A stretch of 64,000 nucleotides of DNA from Cupriavidus sp. (lineage in GTDB: Bacteria; Pseudomonadota; Gammaproteobacteria; Burkholderiales; Burkholderiaceae). The translations under genes and the position numbers were made by a program. The notes beneath the pieces are model-generated. The model ran no database searches. It saw only the letters and a program-made list of their open reading frames with translations, and was not told the origin of the DNA. Within the stretch, counting starts at the first letter, position 1, and each line of letters begins with the position of its first letter. The stretch spans positions 231,259-295,258 of the forward strand of contig JAPSLP010000001.1 in NCBI GenBank assembly GCA_031180665.1, written 5' to 3'. This document shows, piece by piece, positions 18,903 to 27,571 of this stretch.

Positions 18903-20528
18903 ATGAGGCAGTCATGCGGCCGGCCTTCCGGCACACGCTGGGGACGGATGTGGGGACCACTGCGTGGATCTCTGTGGGGCCTGCTGGTCGCGCTGCCGCT
19001 GTTCTGCGGCATGCCGTCCTCGGGTTGGGCGCAGGGCGATCCGCCCGCGGGCAACGCCCCGTTGAAGATCGGCTCGAAGCGCTTCACCGAGTCCTATATC
19101 CTCGGCGAAATCCTGACGCAGACCGCCGCGACGGCCGGCCCCGCTCGCCACTTGGCCGGATTGGGCAATACCGCGATCGTGTTCGCCGCGTTGCGCGCCG
19201 GCAGCATCGACCTGTATCCCGACTACACCGGTACCGTCGCGGCCGAGTTGCTGAGGCTGCCCGCCACCGCGACGCTGGCGCAGATCAACGCGGGCCTCGC
19301 GCCGCTGGGCCTGGGCGCAGCGGTGCCATTCGGCTTCCAGAACACCTACGCGATCGCCGTGCGCGGTGAGGGCAGAGACGGCGGCCAACACCGCAAGCGG
19401 CCCCAGGCCGCCGCGGCACCGGTCAACCTGCGCACGCTGTCGGACCTGGCCCACGCACCGGGACTGCGGCTCGGCCTGTCGCACGAGTTCCTCGGCCGCG
19501 CCGACGGCTGGCCCACGCTGGCCAGCCGCTACGGCCTGCCACAGCAGCCGGTCGGGCTGGACCACGGTATTGCCTACGAAGCGCTGGCGGCCGGGCAGGT
19601 CGATGCCATCGACATCTATTCGACCGACGCCAAGATCCGCGCCTATCGGCTGCGCGTGCTCGACGACGACCGCCATGTGTTTCCGCGCTACGACGCCATC
19701 GTGCTGTACCGGCTGGACGTGCCGCGGCGCCATCCCGCCGCCTGGCGCGCCATCGCCGCGCTCGAGGGACGCATCGACGGCGAGCGGATGATCGCGATGA
19801 ATGCGCAAGCCGAGCTCGACGGCGCCAGCTTCGCTTCGGTGGCGCAGGGCTTTCTGAAGGGCAATGGCGCGACGGCGGACAAGCGGGCGGGGCTGCTCGG
19901 CGCCTTGCTCGGGCCCGATACCTGGCGGCTGACCCGCCAGCATCTGGCGCTGGTGGCCGGCGCGGTCGGCGCGGCGGTGGTGGTCGGTGTGCCGCTGGGC
20001 GTGGTCGCGGCACGCCGGCGGCGGCTGGGGCAGGTGGTGCTGGCCATTGCGGGCATGCTGCAGACGGTACCGTCGCTCGCGCTGCTGGCCGGTCTGATTC
20101 CGCTGCTTGGCCGCATCGGGCTCTGGCCCGCGATGGTCGCGCTGTTTCTCTACGCCTTGCTGCCGATCGTGCGCAATACCTGCACCGGACTGCAGCAGGT
20201 GCCGGCGGGCCTGTCGGACGCCGGCCGCGCGCTGGGGCTGACCGCCCGCCAGCGCCTGCGTCATGTGGAATTGCCGCTGGCGTTGCCGGTGATTCTCGCC
20301 GGCATCAAGACCGCGGTCGTGATCAGCGTCGGCACGGCCACCGTGGCGGCCTTCGTCGGCGCTGGCGGCTACGGGGAACGCATCGCCACCGGCCTCGCGC
20401 TCAACGACGACACGCTGCTGCTGGCCGGGGCGATTCCCTCGGCCCTGCTTGCGCTGCTGGCGCAGGGCCTGTTCGAGGGCATCGAACGCTGGATGCTGTT
20501 CCGCCGCCAGCGCAGCGCTCAGAAGTGA
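18903..20528 (+). CDS. fused glycine betaine/choline-type ABC importer: substrate-binding plus permease
   Basis: 541 residues. A signal peptide (GLLVALPLFCGMPSSGWAQG) leads into an OpuAC/OpuCC-like binding domain (LKIGSKRFTESYILGEILTQ, IDLYPDYTGTVAAELL), followed by a six-helix permease domain with the ABC EAA-like loop (DAGRALGLTARQRLRHVELPLALPVILAGI). Such fusions serve choline, carnitine or betaine uptake for osmoprotection or catabolism. The start has GGAGAAACGGG upstream. No ATP-binding subunit gene is adjacent; the next gene is a convergent porin whose end overlaps by 10 bases. The ATPase must be supplied from elsewhere or has been lost. Confidence 0.88.
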   Translation: MRQSCGRPSGTRWGRMWGPLRGSLWGLLVALPLFCGMPSSGWAQGDPPAGNAPLKIGSKRFTESYILGEILTQTAATAGPARHLAGLGNTAIVFAALRAGSIDLYPDYTGTVAAELLRLPATATLAQINAGLAPLGLGAAVPFGFQNTYAIAVRGEGRDGGQHRKRPQAAAAPVNLRTLSDLAHAPGLRLGLSHEFLGRADGWPTLASRYGLPQQPVGLDHGIAYEALAAGQVDAIDIYSTDAKIRAYRLRVLDDDRHVFPRYDAIVLYRLDVPRRHPAAWRAIAALEGRIDGERMIAMNAQAELDGASFASVAQGFLKGNGATADKRAGLLGALLGPDTWRLTRQHLALVAGAVGAAVVVGVPLGVVAARRRRLGQVVLAIAGMLQTVPSLALLAGLIPLLGRIGLWPAMVALFLYALLPIVRNTCTGLQQVPAGLSDAGRALGLTARQRLRHVELPLALPVILAGIKTAVVISVGTATVAAFVGAGGYGERIATGLALNDDTLLLAGAIPSALLALLAQGLFEGIERWMLFRRQRSAQK

Positions 20529-21610
20529 TGGCGCATGCCGACCATCACGCCGATGCGCGTGGTGCTGTCGACATCGAGCGCGGGCGTGCCGGCCCAGTAC
20601 TCGGTCTCGCGCCCGACCGCACCGCCGCGCGCACGGGCGGCATCGGCCTCGACATAGACGTGGGTGCGCTTCGATAGCGCGTAGTCGGCCACCACCGCGA
20701 TGCTGTCTGCGTTGCCGCTGCCCAGCGGCACCGGCACGTCCTGGAACTGCGTGGCCACGTTGCCGTTCTGCCAGTAGCGGTAGTAGGCGCCCGACAGATG
20801 CAGCGCCGGCGTCAGCTGATAGCCCAGCCCCGCGAACGCGATCGCGTAGCGCGCATCGCGCGCCGATTCGCGCCGGCCCATATGGCCGACAAACGCCTTG
20901 GCCTTGCCTAACGCATACGAGCCACCGACAGTGTAGTTGCGCACCGTGCCGCTGCCATCGTCGTTCTTGCGCTGGTCGTAGGCGACGCCGAATGCGACCG
21001 CTCCCTGCTGGTAGAGCGTGCCGCCACCCAGCGTGGTGCCGCGCACCATACTGCCGGGCTGCTCGCCGGCGCCGTAGTCCAGCTGCACGGTCAGCGGTCC
21101 CATGGTGCGCTGGTACACCACGCTGTTGTTGATGCGGTAGTCCTGGATGAAGATGTCGCCGCCCAGGTACAGCGGGTCCGACCAGAAGTTGCCCCAGCCC
21201 TGGTCGAGCGGATTGAAGGCCCAGCCGATATTGTTCAGGGCGTTGTACTGGCGCCCGAAGGTCAGGCTCCCCCAGTCGCCCTTCAGGCCGGCATAGGCTT
21301 GCCGGCCGAACAGCGCGTTGTAGCCCAGGCGGCCGTCGTCGCTGCCGACGCCCGCTTCGAGCTGGAAGATCGCGTGATTGCCGCCGCCGAGGTCTTCGTC
21401 GCCCTTGATGCCGAAGCGGCTGCCGACCATGCCGCCGGAAACGAGCGCCGCCTGGTCGTTGTGATGGCCGTCGAGATTCGAGGTATAGCGCATTGCCGAG
21501 CTGACGATGCCGTACAGCGTGACGCCGGGCTCGGCTTGAGCGGCGCCGGGGAAAGCGGCGACGGGCAATAGCCCGGCCGCCAGCAGCCAGGGGCTGGCTG
21601 TCTTCTTCAT
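20519..21610 (-). CDS. Gram-negative trimeric porin
   Basis: 363 residues with a clear signal peptide (MKKTASPWLLAAGLLPVAAF...AQAEP). The mature start GVTLYGIVSSAMRYTSN, the segment SRFGIKGDEDLGGGNHAIFQLE, LTFGRQYNALN and the terminal aromatic strand ending in GMRHHF are typical of the OmpC-like porins of Burkholderiales. It forms a 16-stranded outer-membrane trimer for small solutes. The last codons overlap the convergent ABC gene. A following intergenic of about 500 bases likely holds its promoter. Confidence 0.95.
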   Translation of the reverse strand: MKKTASPWLLAAGLLPVAAFPGAAQAEPGVTLYGIVSSAMRYTSNLDGHHNDQAALVSGGMVGSRFGIKGDEDLGGGNHAIFQLEAGVGSDDGRLGYNALFGRQAYAGLKGDWGSLTFGRQYNALNNIGWAFNPLDQGWGNFWSDPLYLGGDIFIQDYRINNSVVYQRTMGPLTVQLDYGAGEQPGSMVRGTTLGGGTLYQQGAVAFGVAYDQRKNDDGSGTVRNYTVGGSYALGKAKAFVGHMGRRESARDARYAIAFAGLGYQLTPALHLSGAYYRYWQNGNVATQFQDVPVPLGSGNADSIAVVADYALSKRTHVYVEADAARARGGAVGRETEYWAGTPALDVDSTTRIGVMVGMRHHF

Positions 21611-22134
21611 GGATTGTCCTCCGAGGTCGGACCCGCCCGGCGCGTCAGAGCGCCAGCGGACCCGTCAGGCCGATGGCCTGCGGTACCAGTCCCGCGCGGG
21701 CACGCGGGTCGTCATCGGGACGGGCGCGGTGGCGCGTGTCCCGGGCGAAGGTCGAAGTGGGCGACGTTGCCTTGCTGGCGGCGAATGCCGGCAGTGAAGC
21801 CGGGCAAGCCTGTGCGATGCCGGAGGGTCCGGCGCCGCGGGAGTGGGCCCGAAGGCCTTGTGGCTGGGTTCGCCGGCGCCCACCTCGCGCGTCGTTCCGG
21901 CTCGTGCAGGGCCGACGGTGAAGGCGTGTTCCGGGTCGTCCCCGGTACGGCGAACGGGCGGTAGTTTACCTGCTTTGCCGAGGCGGTCCGAAAAACAGGG
22001 TTGGGAGACCGGAGGACAAGGGGCACCGCGCGTGGGAACCGAGGTGACGAAGCGCCGACCGGCGTCACTGAAAAAAGTGCCTTTTAAATAATTTTTCTGA
22101 AGCGCGGCGAAATTTAATCGGTAAGCAGGTGCGT
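21611..22134. other. intergenic without convincing gene
   Basis: Upstream of the porin. Most of it is GC-rich with several open frames on both strands, none with a recognisable domain. Bases about 22070-22130 are sharply AT-rich (TTTTAAATAATTTTTCTG, AAATTTAATCGG), which fits a promoter region for the porin or a terminator for the minus-strand sulfur genes to the right. One minus-strand frame through 21665-22249 begins with protein-like residues but becomes Pro/Arg-rich and is not called. Confidence 0.4.
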
Positions 22135-22281
22135 TTAAACGCGCAGCCGCCCATACCGGCGCGCCAGCAATGACAATCGGCGCAGGCCGCACATCTCGCA
22201 GGTCGCACATCTCGTAGACCAGCGAGCCCGGGCGTTTGGCGTACAGCATCCGCGTGGCTGGCTCGTGATGGTTCTTTTCAT
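22135..22281 (-). CDS. possible Cys-rich small protein downstream of the rhodanese gene
   Basis: 48 residues beginning MKRTITSQPRGCC with five Cys, including a CATCEMC cluster, and a basic C-terminal half. A near-perfect ribosome-binding site (GGAGGAG, 4-5 bases before the ATG) lies just after the rhodanese stop, so it could be the last cistron of the cysteine dioxygenase-rhodanese operon. No homologue is recognised. The Cys arrangement would suit metal binding, but amino-acid bias from GC-rich non-coding DNA can also give Cys and Arg, so this remains tentative. Confidence 0.4.
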   Translation of the reverse strand: MKRTITSQPRGCCTPNARARWSTRCATCEMCGLRRLSLLARRYGRLRV

Positions 22282-22306
22282 GGGACTCCTCCAGGCGTGG
22301 TGGGTA

Positions 22307-23971
22307 CTACGGCAGGCGGTAGCTGCCCAGCTCCTCGGCATCGAGCTGGGAGATCAGATTGGTTTCCCACGCCAGGTACTGGCGCGCGGCGGCCTTGTTG
22401 CCGTCATGCCGGTCGTGCACGAAGAACAGGTAGTCGATGCAGTCGCGATCGGCGGGCTCGTTCGGCGAGGCGGTCAGCGGCAGGCCGGCCGCGGTCCATG
22501 ACGCCATGCCGCCGTCGAGCACGCGCGCCTGGGCGCGCTGCGGCGCAGGCAGCGACAGCGCGGCGGCCGCGGCGATCTCCGGCTGATCGGCGATCAGGAC
22601 CAGCGGGCGGGATTCGCCAGCGACGGCCTGCGCCAGGCGGGGACGGATCGACCAGCGCGCACCGGGGACATGCGCCTTGCGGTAATCCATGCTCGCGCGC
22701 AAATCGATCGCGACGACTTCGCCGCCATCGAGCGCGCGGGCCAGGCGCGCGGCATCGACGGCGGGCAGCGCGGGCAGCGGGGCCGCGCTGCGCGGCGTCA
22801 GCGCGAGGCCGCTGCGCAGGCCGTTCGCCAGCACATGGGCGTCGTGTCCCAGTTGCCGCAGCCAGCTCGCCACCACCGGCGCGCGCACGCCGTCGTCGTC
22901 GAACAGCACCAGCCGCGCGCCGCGCACGCCGACGTATTGATCGGTGGCCTGGATCAGCTGCCCGCCCGGCGTGTGCTGGGCGCCGGGCAACGTGCCGCGC
23001 GCGAATTCCTCCGGAGTGCGCACATCGCACAGGAACAGGGTGCGGGTGGTGTCGCGGGCCCATCCCTGCACGGTGGCGGCGTCGACGGACTCCACGCCAT
23101 GGCGTTCCGCCAGCCGTGCCGCCGCCGCGCGCATCGGTTCGAGTTCGGTGGTGTCCGTCTTCTCGGGGTAGTGCCGATCGTTGCCGTGCTCGAGCTGATA
23201 ATCGGCCAGACACCAGCCCTGTGTGCCGTTCTCCAGCGCGTAGACCGGATTGGGCACGCCCAGGTTGATCAGCGTCTGCGCGCCGATGATGCTGCGCGTG
23301 CGTCCCGCGCAATGGATCACGATCGGCGTGTCGTCGTCGGGCACCAGGTCGCGCAGCCGATAGGCCAGCTCGCCGTTGGGGCAGCAGATCGCGCCGGGGA
23401 TATTCATCTTGCGGTATTCGGACAGCGGCCGGCCGTCGAGCACCACCAGCTTGTCGCCGCGCGCCTGCATCGCATGCAGCTGCTCGGCGCCGATGCGCGG
23501 CGTATTTAGCTTGTGCTCGACGAGTTCGCCGAAGGTCTTCGATGGCACGTTGACGCCTGCGAACAGCGCATAGCCTGCCGCGGCCCAGGCCGCGGTGCCG
23601 CCGCGCAGCACGTGTACGGCGGTGTAGCCTGCGGCGCGCAGCGCGGCGGCGGCCGGCACGGCGACGCTCTCGTCATGGTCGTAGACCACCACGCGTACTT
23701 CCCGGCGCGGCACCAGGCGCCCGATCTCGACCTCGAGGCGGCTGTAGGGCAGCGGCACGGCGAGGAACAGATGCGATTCGCCGTACTGGCCGTGCTCGCG
23801 CACATCCAGCAGGGCGATCTCGGCGCCATCGTGCAGCCAGGCCTTCAGGGTCCGGGCGTCGACGTAATCGGTCGCGAGATCGGTCGCGGGATCGGTCGCG
23901 GGATCGATGGCGCGATCGGTCGCGTGGCCGGGAATGGAAGCGGGAATGGAATCGGTAGCGGAATCGGTCAT
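22307..23971 (-). CDS. four-domain rhodanese-related sulfurtransferase
   Basis: 554 residues with four rhodanese domains in tandem (about residues 37-137, 155-260, 290-385, 395-500). Only the second has a catalytic loop with Cys (HCAGRTRS, Cys221). At the same place the others read YDHDES, FDDDGV and IADQPE, so they should be inactive in persulfide transfer. The N-terminus holds a short repeat (IDPATDPATDLATD). The protein lies 150 bases downstream of a cysteine dioxygenase-like gene on the same strand. Rhodaneses move sulfane sulfur from thiosulfate or persulfides; here it probably handles sulfur released in cysteine or thiol breakdown. Confidence 0.9.
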   Translation of the reverse strand: MTDSATDSIPASIPGHATDRAIDPATDPATDLATDYVDARTLKAWLHDGAEIALLDVREHGQYGESHLFLAVPLPYSRLEVEIGRLVPRREVRVVVYDHDESVAVPAAAALRAAGYTAVHVLRGGTAAWAAAGYALFAGVNVPSKTFGELVEHKLNTPRIGAEQLHAMQARGDKLVVLDGRPLSEYRKMNIPGAICCPNGELAYRLRDLVPDDDTPIVIHCAGRTRSIIGAQTLINLGVPNPVYALENGTQGWCLADYQLEHGNDRHYPEKTDTTELEPMRAAAARLAERHGVESVDAATVQGWARDTTRTLFLCDVRTPEEFARGTLPGAQHTPGGQLIQATDQYVGVRGARLVLFDDDGVRAPVVASWLRQLGHDAHVLANGLRSGLALTPRSAAPLPALPAVDAARLARALDGGEVVAIDLRASMDYRKAHVPGARWSIRPRLAQAVAGESRPLVLIADQPEIAAAAALSLPAPQRAQARVLDGGMASWTAAGLPLTASPNEPADRDCIDYLFFVHDRHDGNKAAARQYLAWETNLISQLDAEELGSYRLP

Positions 23972-24121
23972 CGCGGCTCACGGGCCGCCGACGGCGGCCG
24001 GAATTCAGGCAAAACGCTCCCCTGGCCGAGGACAGCCATCCGTGGCAACGGGAGGGGGAATCGGGCGGAGGCGGCGGCCGCTCCCGATGCGCTGTCGCGC
24101 ATCGAAAACGGCCGCACGGGA

Positions 24122-24721
24122 TCAACGGCGCGTCTGCACGCCGACCGACATCATCTGGTAGCGGCCGGTCTCGAGGTCGAAGGCGATGCGCTCCTTCAGC
24201 GTTTCGAGCGCGCGGCCATACATGTGCAGATGGCGGATGACCTGCTCGCCCTCGATCTCGACCGAGTGGATGTCGTCGGGCATCAGCGCGATGCCTTCGC
24301 CGGGGCCGACCCGCACGGTACCGGTCTGTTCGAGCTGGCCGATGCCGGGCTGCGAGCCGTCGTCGAGGCGGCGATAGACGTAGTTCTGCTCTTCGCCCTC
24401 GACCGCCGCAATGCACGCCCAGGTGGTGTGGTTATGCGGGGCAATCCGCTTGCCCGGGCGCATCACGTTCAGATAGAGCGCATAGCGCTGGTCCGGGTCT
24501 TCGCTGATCAGGTAGCGGGCCTGGCGTTCGCCGGCTTCGGGCGGTGCGAAATCGGCCTCGCTCCACCATTCGCGATGGGATGCCAGGTCCTTGACCACCG
24601 CCAGCACCCGGTCCAGCGCCTCGCGCGTCAGCGCCTTGTTTTCAACAATATCCTTAATGCTTTGAATGGCGCCCTGGACGGCGGCGGTGCGGGCTTCGGC
24701 GCGCGCAGAGGGGAGGTTCAT
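24122..24721 (-). CDS. cysteine dioxygenase-type cupin protein
   Basis: 199 residues of the cupin CDO_I family. Iron ligands are visible as His96 and His98 ([18 protein letters not shown]) and His152 ([10 protein letters not shown]). Members oxidise cysteine, 3-mercaptopropionate or a related thiol to the sulfinate with O2. The start has AGGAGTTG upstream. Next downstream is the rhodanese gene; divergently lies a LysR gene that probably controls the pair. The exact thiol substrate cannot be decided without the Cys/Arg pocket residues being aligned. Confidence 0.88.
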   Translation of the reverse strand: MNLPSARAEARTAAVQGAIQSIKDIVENKALTREALDRVLAVVKDLASHREWWSEADFAPPEAGERQARYLISEDPDQRYALYLNVMRPGKRIAPHNHTTWACIAAVEGEEQNYVYRRLDDGSQPGIGQLEQTGTVRVGPGEGIALMPDDIHSVEIEGEQVIRHLHMYGRALETLKERIAFDLETGRYQMMSVGVQTRR

Positions 24722-24832
24722 CGACAACTCCTGATGGATACGGGTCTGGAGCCACACTGTACTGAACGCGATGGGACCGAACAACTTAGAATATTGCGCA
24801 GTCATATAAGCATCCCTTATATATAATTCGCG

Positions 24833-24901
24833 GTCGTCTCCGCGAAGGCGGGGACCCAGTGGCTTCGAAAGACGCCGGATTCCCGCCTTCGCGGGAATGA
24901 C
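24833..24901 (-). repeat. REP-like extragenic repeat, copy 2 (inverted)
   Basis: The reverse complement of this segment matches the copy at 16071-16137: a TCCCGCGAAGGCGGGA hairpin, the spacer GCGTCTTT..AAGCCACTGG and a second GTCCCCGC hairpin. It ends just before the LysR gene and lies within its probable leader, which argues for the later LysR start. Confidence 0.75.
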
Positions 24902-24943
24902 GCGATGGCGATCCGCACATCGCAACGACACGCTTGCATCCTC

Positions 24944-25825
24944 ATGCGCCATCTCGACCTGGAACTGCTGCGGACGCTGGTCGCCATCGCCGAGCACACC
25001 ACCTTCGCGGCCGCCGCCGACGCGACCCACAAGACCCAGTCCGCCGTGACCCAGCAGATGCAGCGGCTGGAGGAGCAGGTCGGGCTGCCCCTGTTCGACA
25101 AGCAGGGCCGCAGCAAGCGGCTCTCGCCGCATGGACAGAAGTTGCTCGAATACGCCAAGCACATGCTGGCGATCAACGACGAGGCGCTGCGCGCATTGCG
25201 CGAGGGCAATCTGGAAGGCGCGCTGCGCATCGGTGCGCCGCACGATATCGCCGACACCATGCTGCCGCCGCTGCTCGCGCATATCGCGCGCAGCTCGCCG
25301 AAGCTGCAGCTGGAAATCCATGTGGGCCGCAGCCCTTTCCTGATGGAGTCGCTGCGCCGGGGCGAAATCGATCTGACGCTGTCGACGCGCAGCGATCCGA
25401 CACTGGAAGGGGTGGTGCTGCGGACTTCGCCGACCGTGTGGATCTGCGCGGCCGACTACGTGCACGACATCTCGCGGCCGGTGCCGCTGATCCTGGCCGA
25501 CGAGCCGAGCCTGTTTCGCCGGCTCGCGCTCGAGGCGCTGGAACTCGCACAGGTGCCGTGGCGGCCGGGCTATCTGGCGCCGAACCTGATCGGCATCAAG
25601 GCCGCGATCCGGGCCGGACTTGGCGTGACCGCGCGCAGCATCGAGCTGCTCGGGCCCGATATGCGCGTGCTGGGCGAGAACGACGGCATGCCGCGCCTGC
25701 CCGACGTCGCGTACTACCTGTGGATGCGTCCCGACGTGATCAATCCGGCCACGCGGCAGGTCTATGCGATGTTGAAGTCGACGCTGGGGCTGAACGCCTC
25801 GGCGGCCGGAACCTCGCCGGGCTGA
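24944..25825 (+). CDS. LysR-family transcriptional regulator
   Basis: 293 residues with [45 protein letters not shown] and a standard effector domain. An ATG 13 codons upstream is in frame, but those residues abut a REP-like repeat and are atypical, so MRHLDLELL is used. It is divergent from the cysteine dioxygenase-like gene and is the likely regulator of the dioxygenase-rhodanese unit, perhaps sensing cysteine or another thiol (inference from position only). Confidence 0.9.
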   Translation: MRHLDLELLRTLVAIAEHTTFAAAADATHKTQSAVTQQMQRLEEQVGLPLFDKQGRSKRLSPHGQKLLEYAKHMLAINDEALRALREGNLEGALRIGAPHDIADTMLPPLLAHIARSSPKLQLEIHVGRSPFLMESLRRGEIDLTLSTRSDPTLEGVVLRTSPTVWICAADYVHDISRPVPLILADEPSLFRRLALEALELAQVPWRPGYLAPNLIGIKAAIRAGLGVTARSIELLGPDMRVLGENDGMPRLPDVAYYLWMRPDVINPATRQVYAMLKSTLGLNASAAGTSPG

Positions 25826-25950
25826 TTCCGTCACGCGCTCTCCATTGCGCGCTTTCCATCAAGCCTTCGTTGGCCTGCAGGGCAGGGCAATACAGCCGAT
25901 ACCGCTGGTTTCGACCGGCCGCTTGCACGGCTGCCGGCCTTCGCATAGAC

Positions 25951-25970
25951 TAACCAAAACGTTTTGGTTA
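25951..25970. promoter_or_regulatory. LacI/PurR-type operator palindrome
   Basis: TAACCAAAACGTTTTGGTTA is a perfect 20-base palindrome with the central CG step typical of LacI-family operators. It lies 120 bases upstream of the NCS2 permease gene. A LacI-family gene sits convergently at the end of the same three-gene unit and is the obvious candidate to bind it. Confidence 0.8.
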
Positions 25971-26090
25971 AGCGGTTTTTTATCATTCAGCGGCGAAATA
26001 CGCACAGACGGGCGCACAGACGCACCGGCGCGGCTCACCGATCGCGCCACTCACCCATAGGCGCCGCTGCCATCCAAGGAGGAGAACCCC

Positions 26091-27422
26091 ATGTCCCAAC
26101 CCGCTCCCGCGGCCGTCGACGAGGTATTGCCATGGCGGCGGCTGTTCGCCTTCGGCATGCAGCATGTGCTGGTGATGGCCGCATCGCCGATCGCCTCGGT
26201 ATTCCTGATGAGCAAGGCGCTCAATTTCCCACCCGCGCTGGCGATGCAGTTGCTCAGCGCGACCTTCGTGATCTGCGGCCTGGGCACCTTGCTGCAATCG
26301 TTCGGGCCCGGGGGCATCGGCGCGCGGCTGCCCTTCATCATGCTGCCGGGCGGCGCGCCGATCGTGCTGTTCATCCTGATTGCGCAGCAGACCGACGTGC
26401 AGACCGCCGCCGGCGCGGTGATCCTGACCGGCGTGTTCTATTTCCTCGTGCTGCCGGTGTTCCGCCGCTGCCTGCGCTATTTCCCCGCGGCGGTGGTCGG
26501 CACCATGCTGCTGCTGGTGGCGATCAATCTCGCGCAGGTATCGGGCAAGCTGATCGCCGGGCAGCCGGGCACGCCGGGCTTCGGCGCGCCGATGAACCTG
26601 CTGCTGGCGTTCGCGACGATCGCCTTCACCGTGCTGTTCTCGCGCGTGCTGACCGGCATGCTGGGGCAGTTGGCGATCCTGCTGGGATTGCTCGGCGGGG
26701 CGCTGGTGGCGGTGGGCATCGGCGCTTTCCACAGCGAGCATCTGTCGCTGTGGCCGGTGCTGGCGCTGCCGTCCGCGTTGCCGTTCGGCATGCCGAAGTT
26801 CGACCTGATCGCGGCGATTCCACTGATGGTGTTCTCGATCGTGTCGATGGTGGAGGCAACCGGCCAGACCATCGCGATCGGCGATGCGGTCGGCAAGCCG
26901 ATCGACGAGCAGCGCGACGTGCCGCGCACGATTCGCGGCGATGCCTTGACCTCGCTGCTCGGCGGGCTGTTCGGCACCTCGCTGATCATCACCAGCGGCG
27001 AGAACATCGGCATCGTGCGGGCCACCGGGGTGCGCTCGCGCTTCGTCACCGCGGTGTCGGGCGGCATCCTGGTGGTGTTCGGGCTGCTGGCGCCGGTGTC
27101 GTCGCTGATCGCCGCGATTCCGGAGGCCGTGGTCGGCGGCACCGGGCTGATCGTGTTCTGCATCGTCGGCACCATGGGCATCGACATGCTGCGCAAGGTG
27201 GACCTGCGCGATCACGCCAACATGTACATCGTCGCGGTGGCGCTGGCCGTCGGGCTGCTGCCGATCCTGGTGCCGGGCATCTATGCCAGCGTGCCGGCGA
27301 ACATCCGCATCCTGGTCGGCAACGGCGTGGCGATGGGTGCGATCACGGCGGCGCTGATGAACTTCCTGTTCTTCCATACCGGGCTGCGGCGGGGTATCGG
27401 GAAGGTGCCGGTCGCGCATTGA
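26091..27422 (+). CDS. NCS2-family nucleobase permease
   Basis: 443 residues with about 12-14 transmembrane helices. NCS2 features include GMQHVLVM near residue 25, the ETTGT-related motif VEATGQTIAIGDAVGK near residue 260 and TSGENIGIVRATGVRSR near residue 303. The family imports uracil, xanthine, uric acid or other purines by proton symport. The start has AAGGAGGAG, a strong ribosome-binding site. The downstream amidohydrolase and the PurR-like operator upstream suggest a purine or purine-like substrate. Confidence 0.92.
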   Translation: MSQPAPAAVDEVLPWRRLFAFGMQHVLVMAASPIASVFLMSKALNFPPALAMQLLSATFVICGLGTLLQSFGPGGIGARLPFIMLPGGAPIVLFILIAQQTDVQTAAGAVILTGVFYFLVLPVFRRCLRYFPAAVVGTMLLLVAINLAQVSGKLIAGQPGTPGFGAPMNLLLAFATIAFTVLFSRVLTGMLGQLAILLGLLGGALVAVGIGAFHSEHLSLWPVLALPSALPFGMPKFDLIAAIPLMVFSIVSMVEATGQTIAIGDAVGKPIDEQRDVPRTIRGDALTSLLGGLFGTSLIITSGENIGIVRATGVRSRFVTAVSGGILVVFGLLAPVSSLIAAIPEAVVGGTGLIVFCIVGTMGIDMLRKVDLRDHANMYIVAVALAVGLLPILVPGIYASVPANIRILVGNGVAMGAITAALMNFLFFHTGLRRGIGKVPVAH

Positions 27423-27465
27423 GACGCGCATTGAGACGCGCGTTGAGACGCGCGTTGAGCCGCGC
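27418..27465 (+). repeat. 12-base tandem repeat at the permease stop
   Basis: Four units of (A/G)TTGAGACGCGC run through and past the stop codon; the last unit differs at one base. Non-coding beyond the stop. Significance unknown. Confidence 0.7.
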
Positions 27466-27484
27466 CTTGTAGTCCGCGGGTTTT

Positions 27485-27512
27485 CTCCCTCTCCCGCAAG
27501 CGGGAGAGGGAG
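27485..27512. repeat. perfect 13-bp hairpin (CTCTCCCGC family)
   Basis: CTCCCTCTCCCGC, a two-base AA loop, and its exact complement. It lies between the permease and the amidohydrolase genes. A degenerate relative occurs at 14641-14683. It could attenuate read-through or stabilise the upstream mRNA; no T-run follows. Confidence 0.75.
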
Positions 27513-27571
27513 CAGGTCATCCGCTTATCTGGCCATGCCGCTGCCTGCATGCGCCGCAACTTGTAGAACGT

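Noticed and set aside
21665..22249. Minus-strand frame beginning MLYAKRPGSLVYEMCD
   Set aside because: After about 75 residues it turns into Pro/Arg/Ala-rich sequence, and it overlaps the AT-rich control region; the shorter Cys-rich frame has the better ribosome-binding site.
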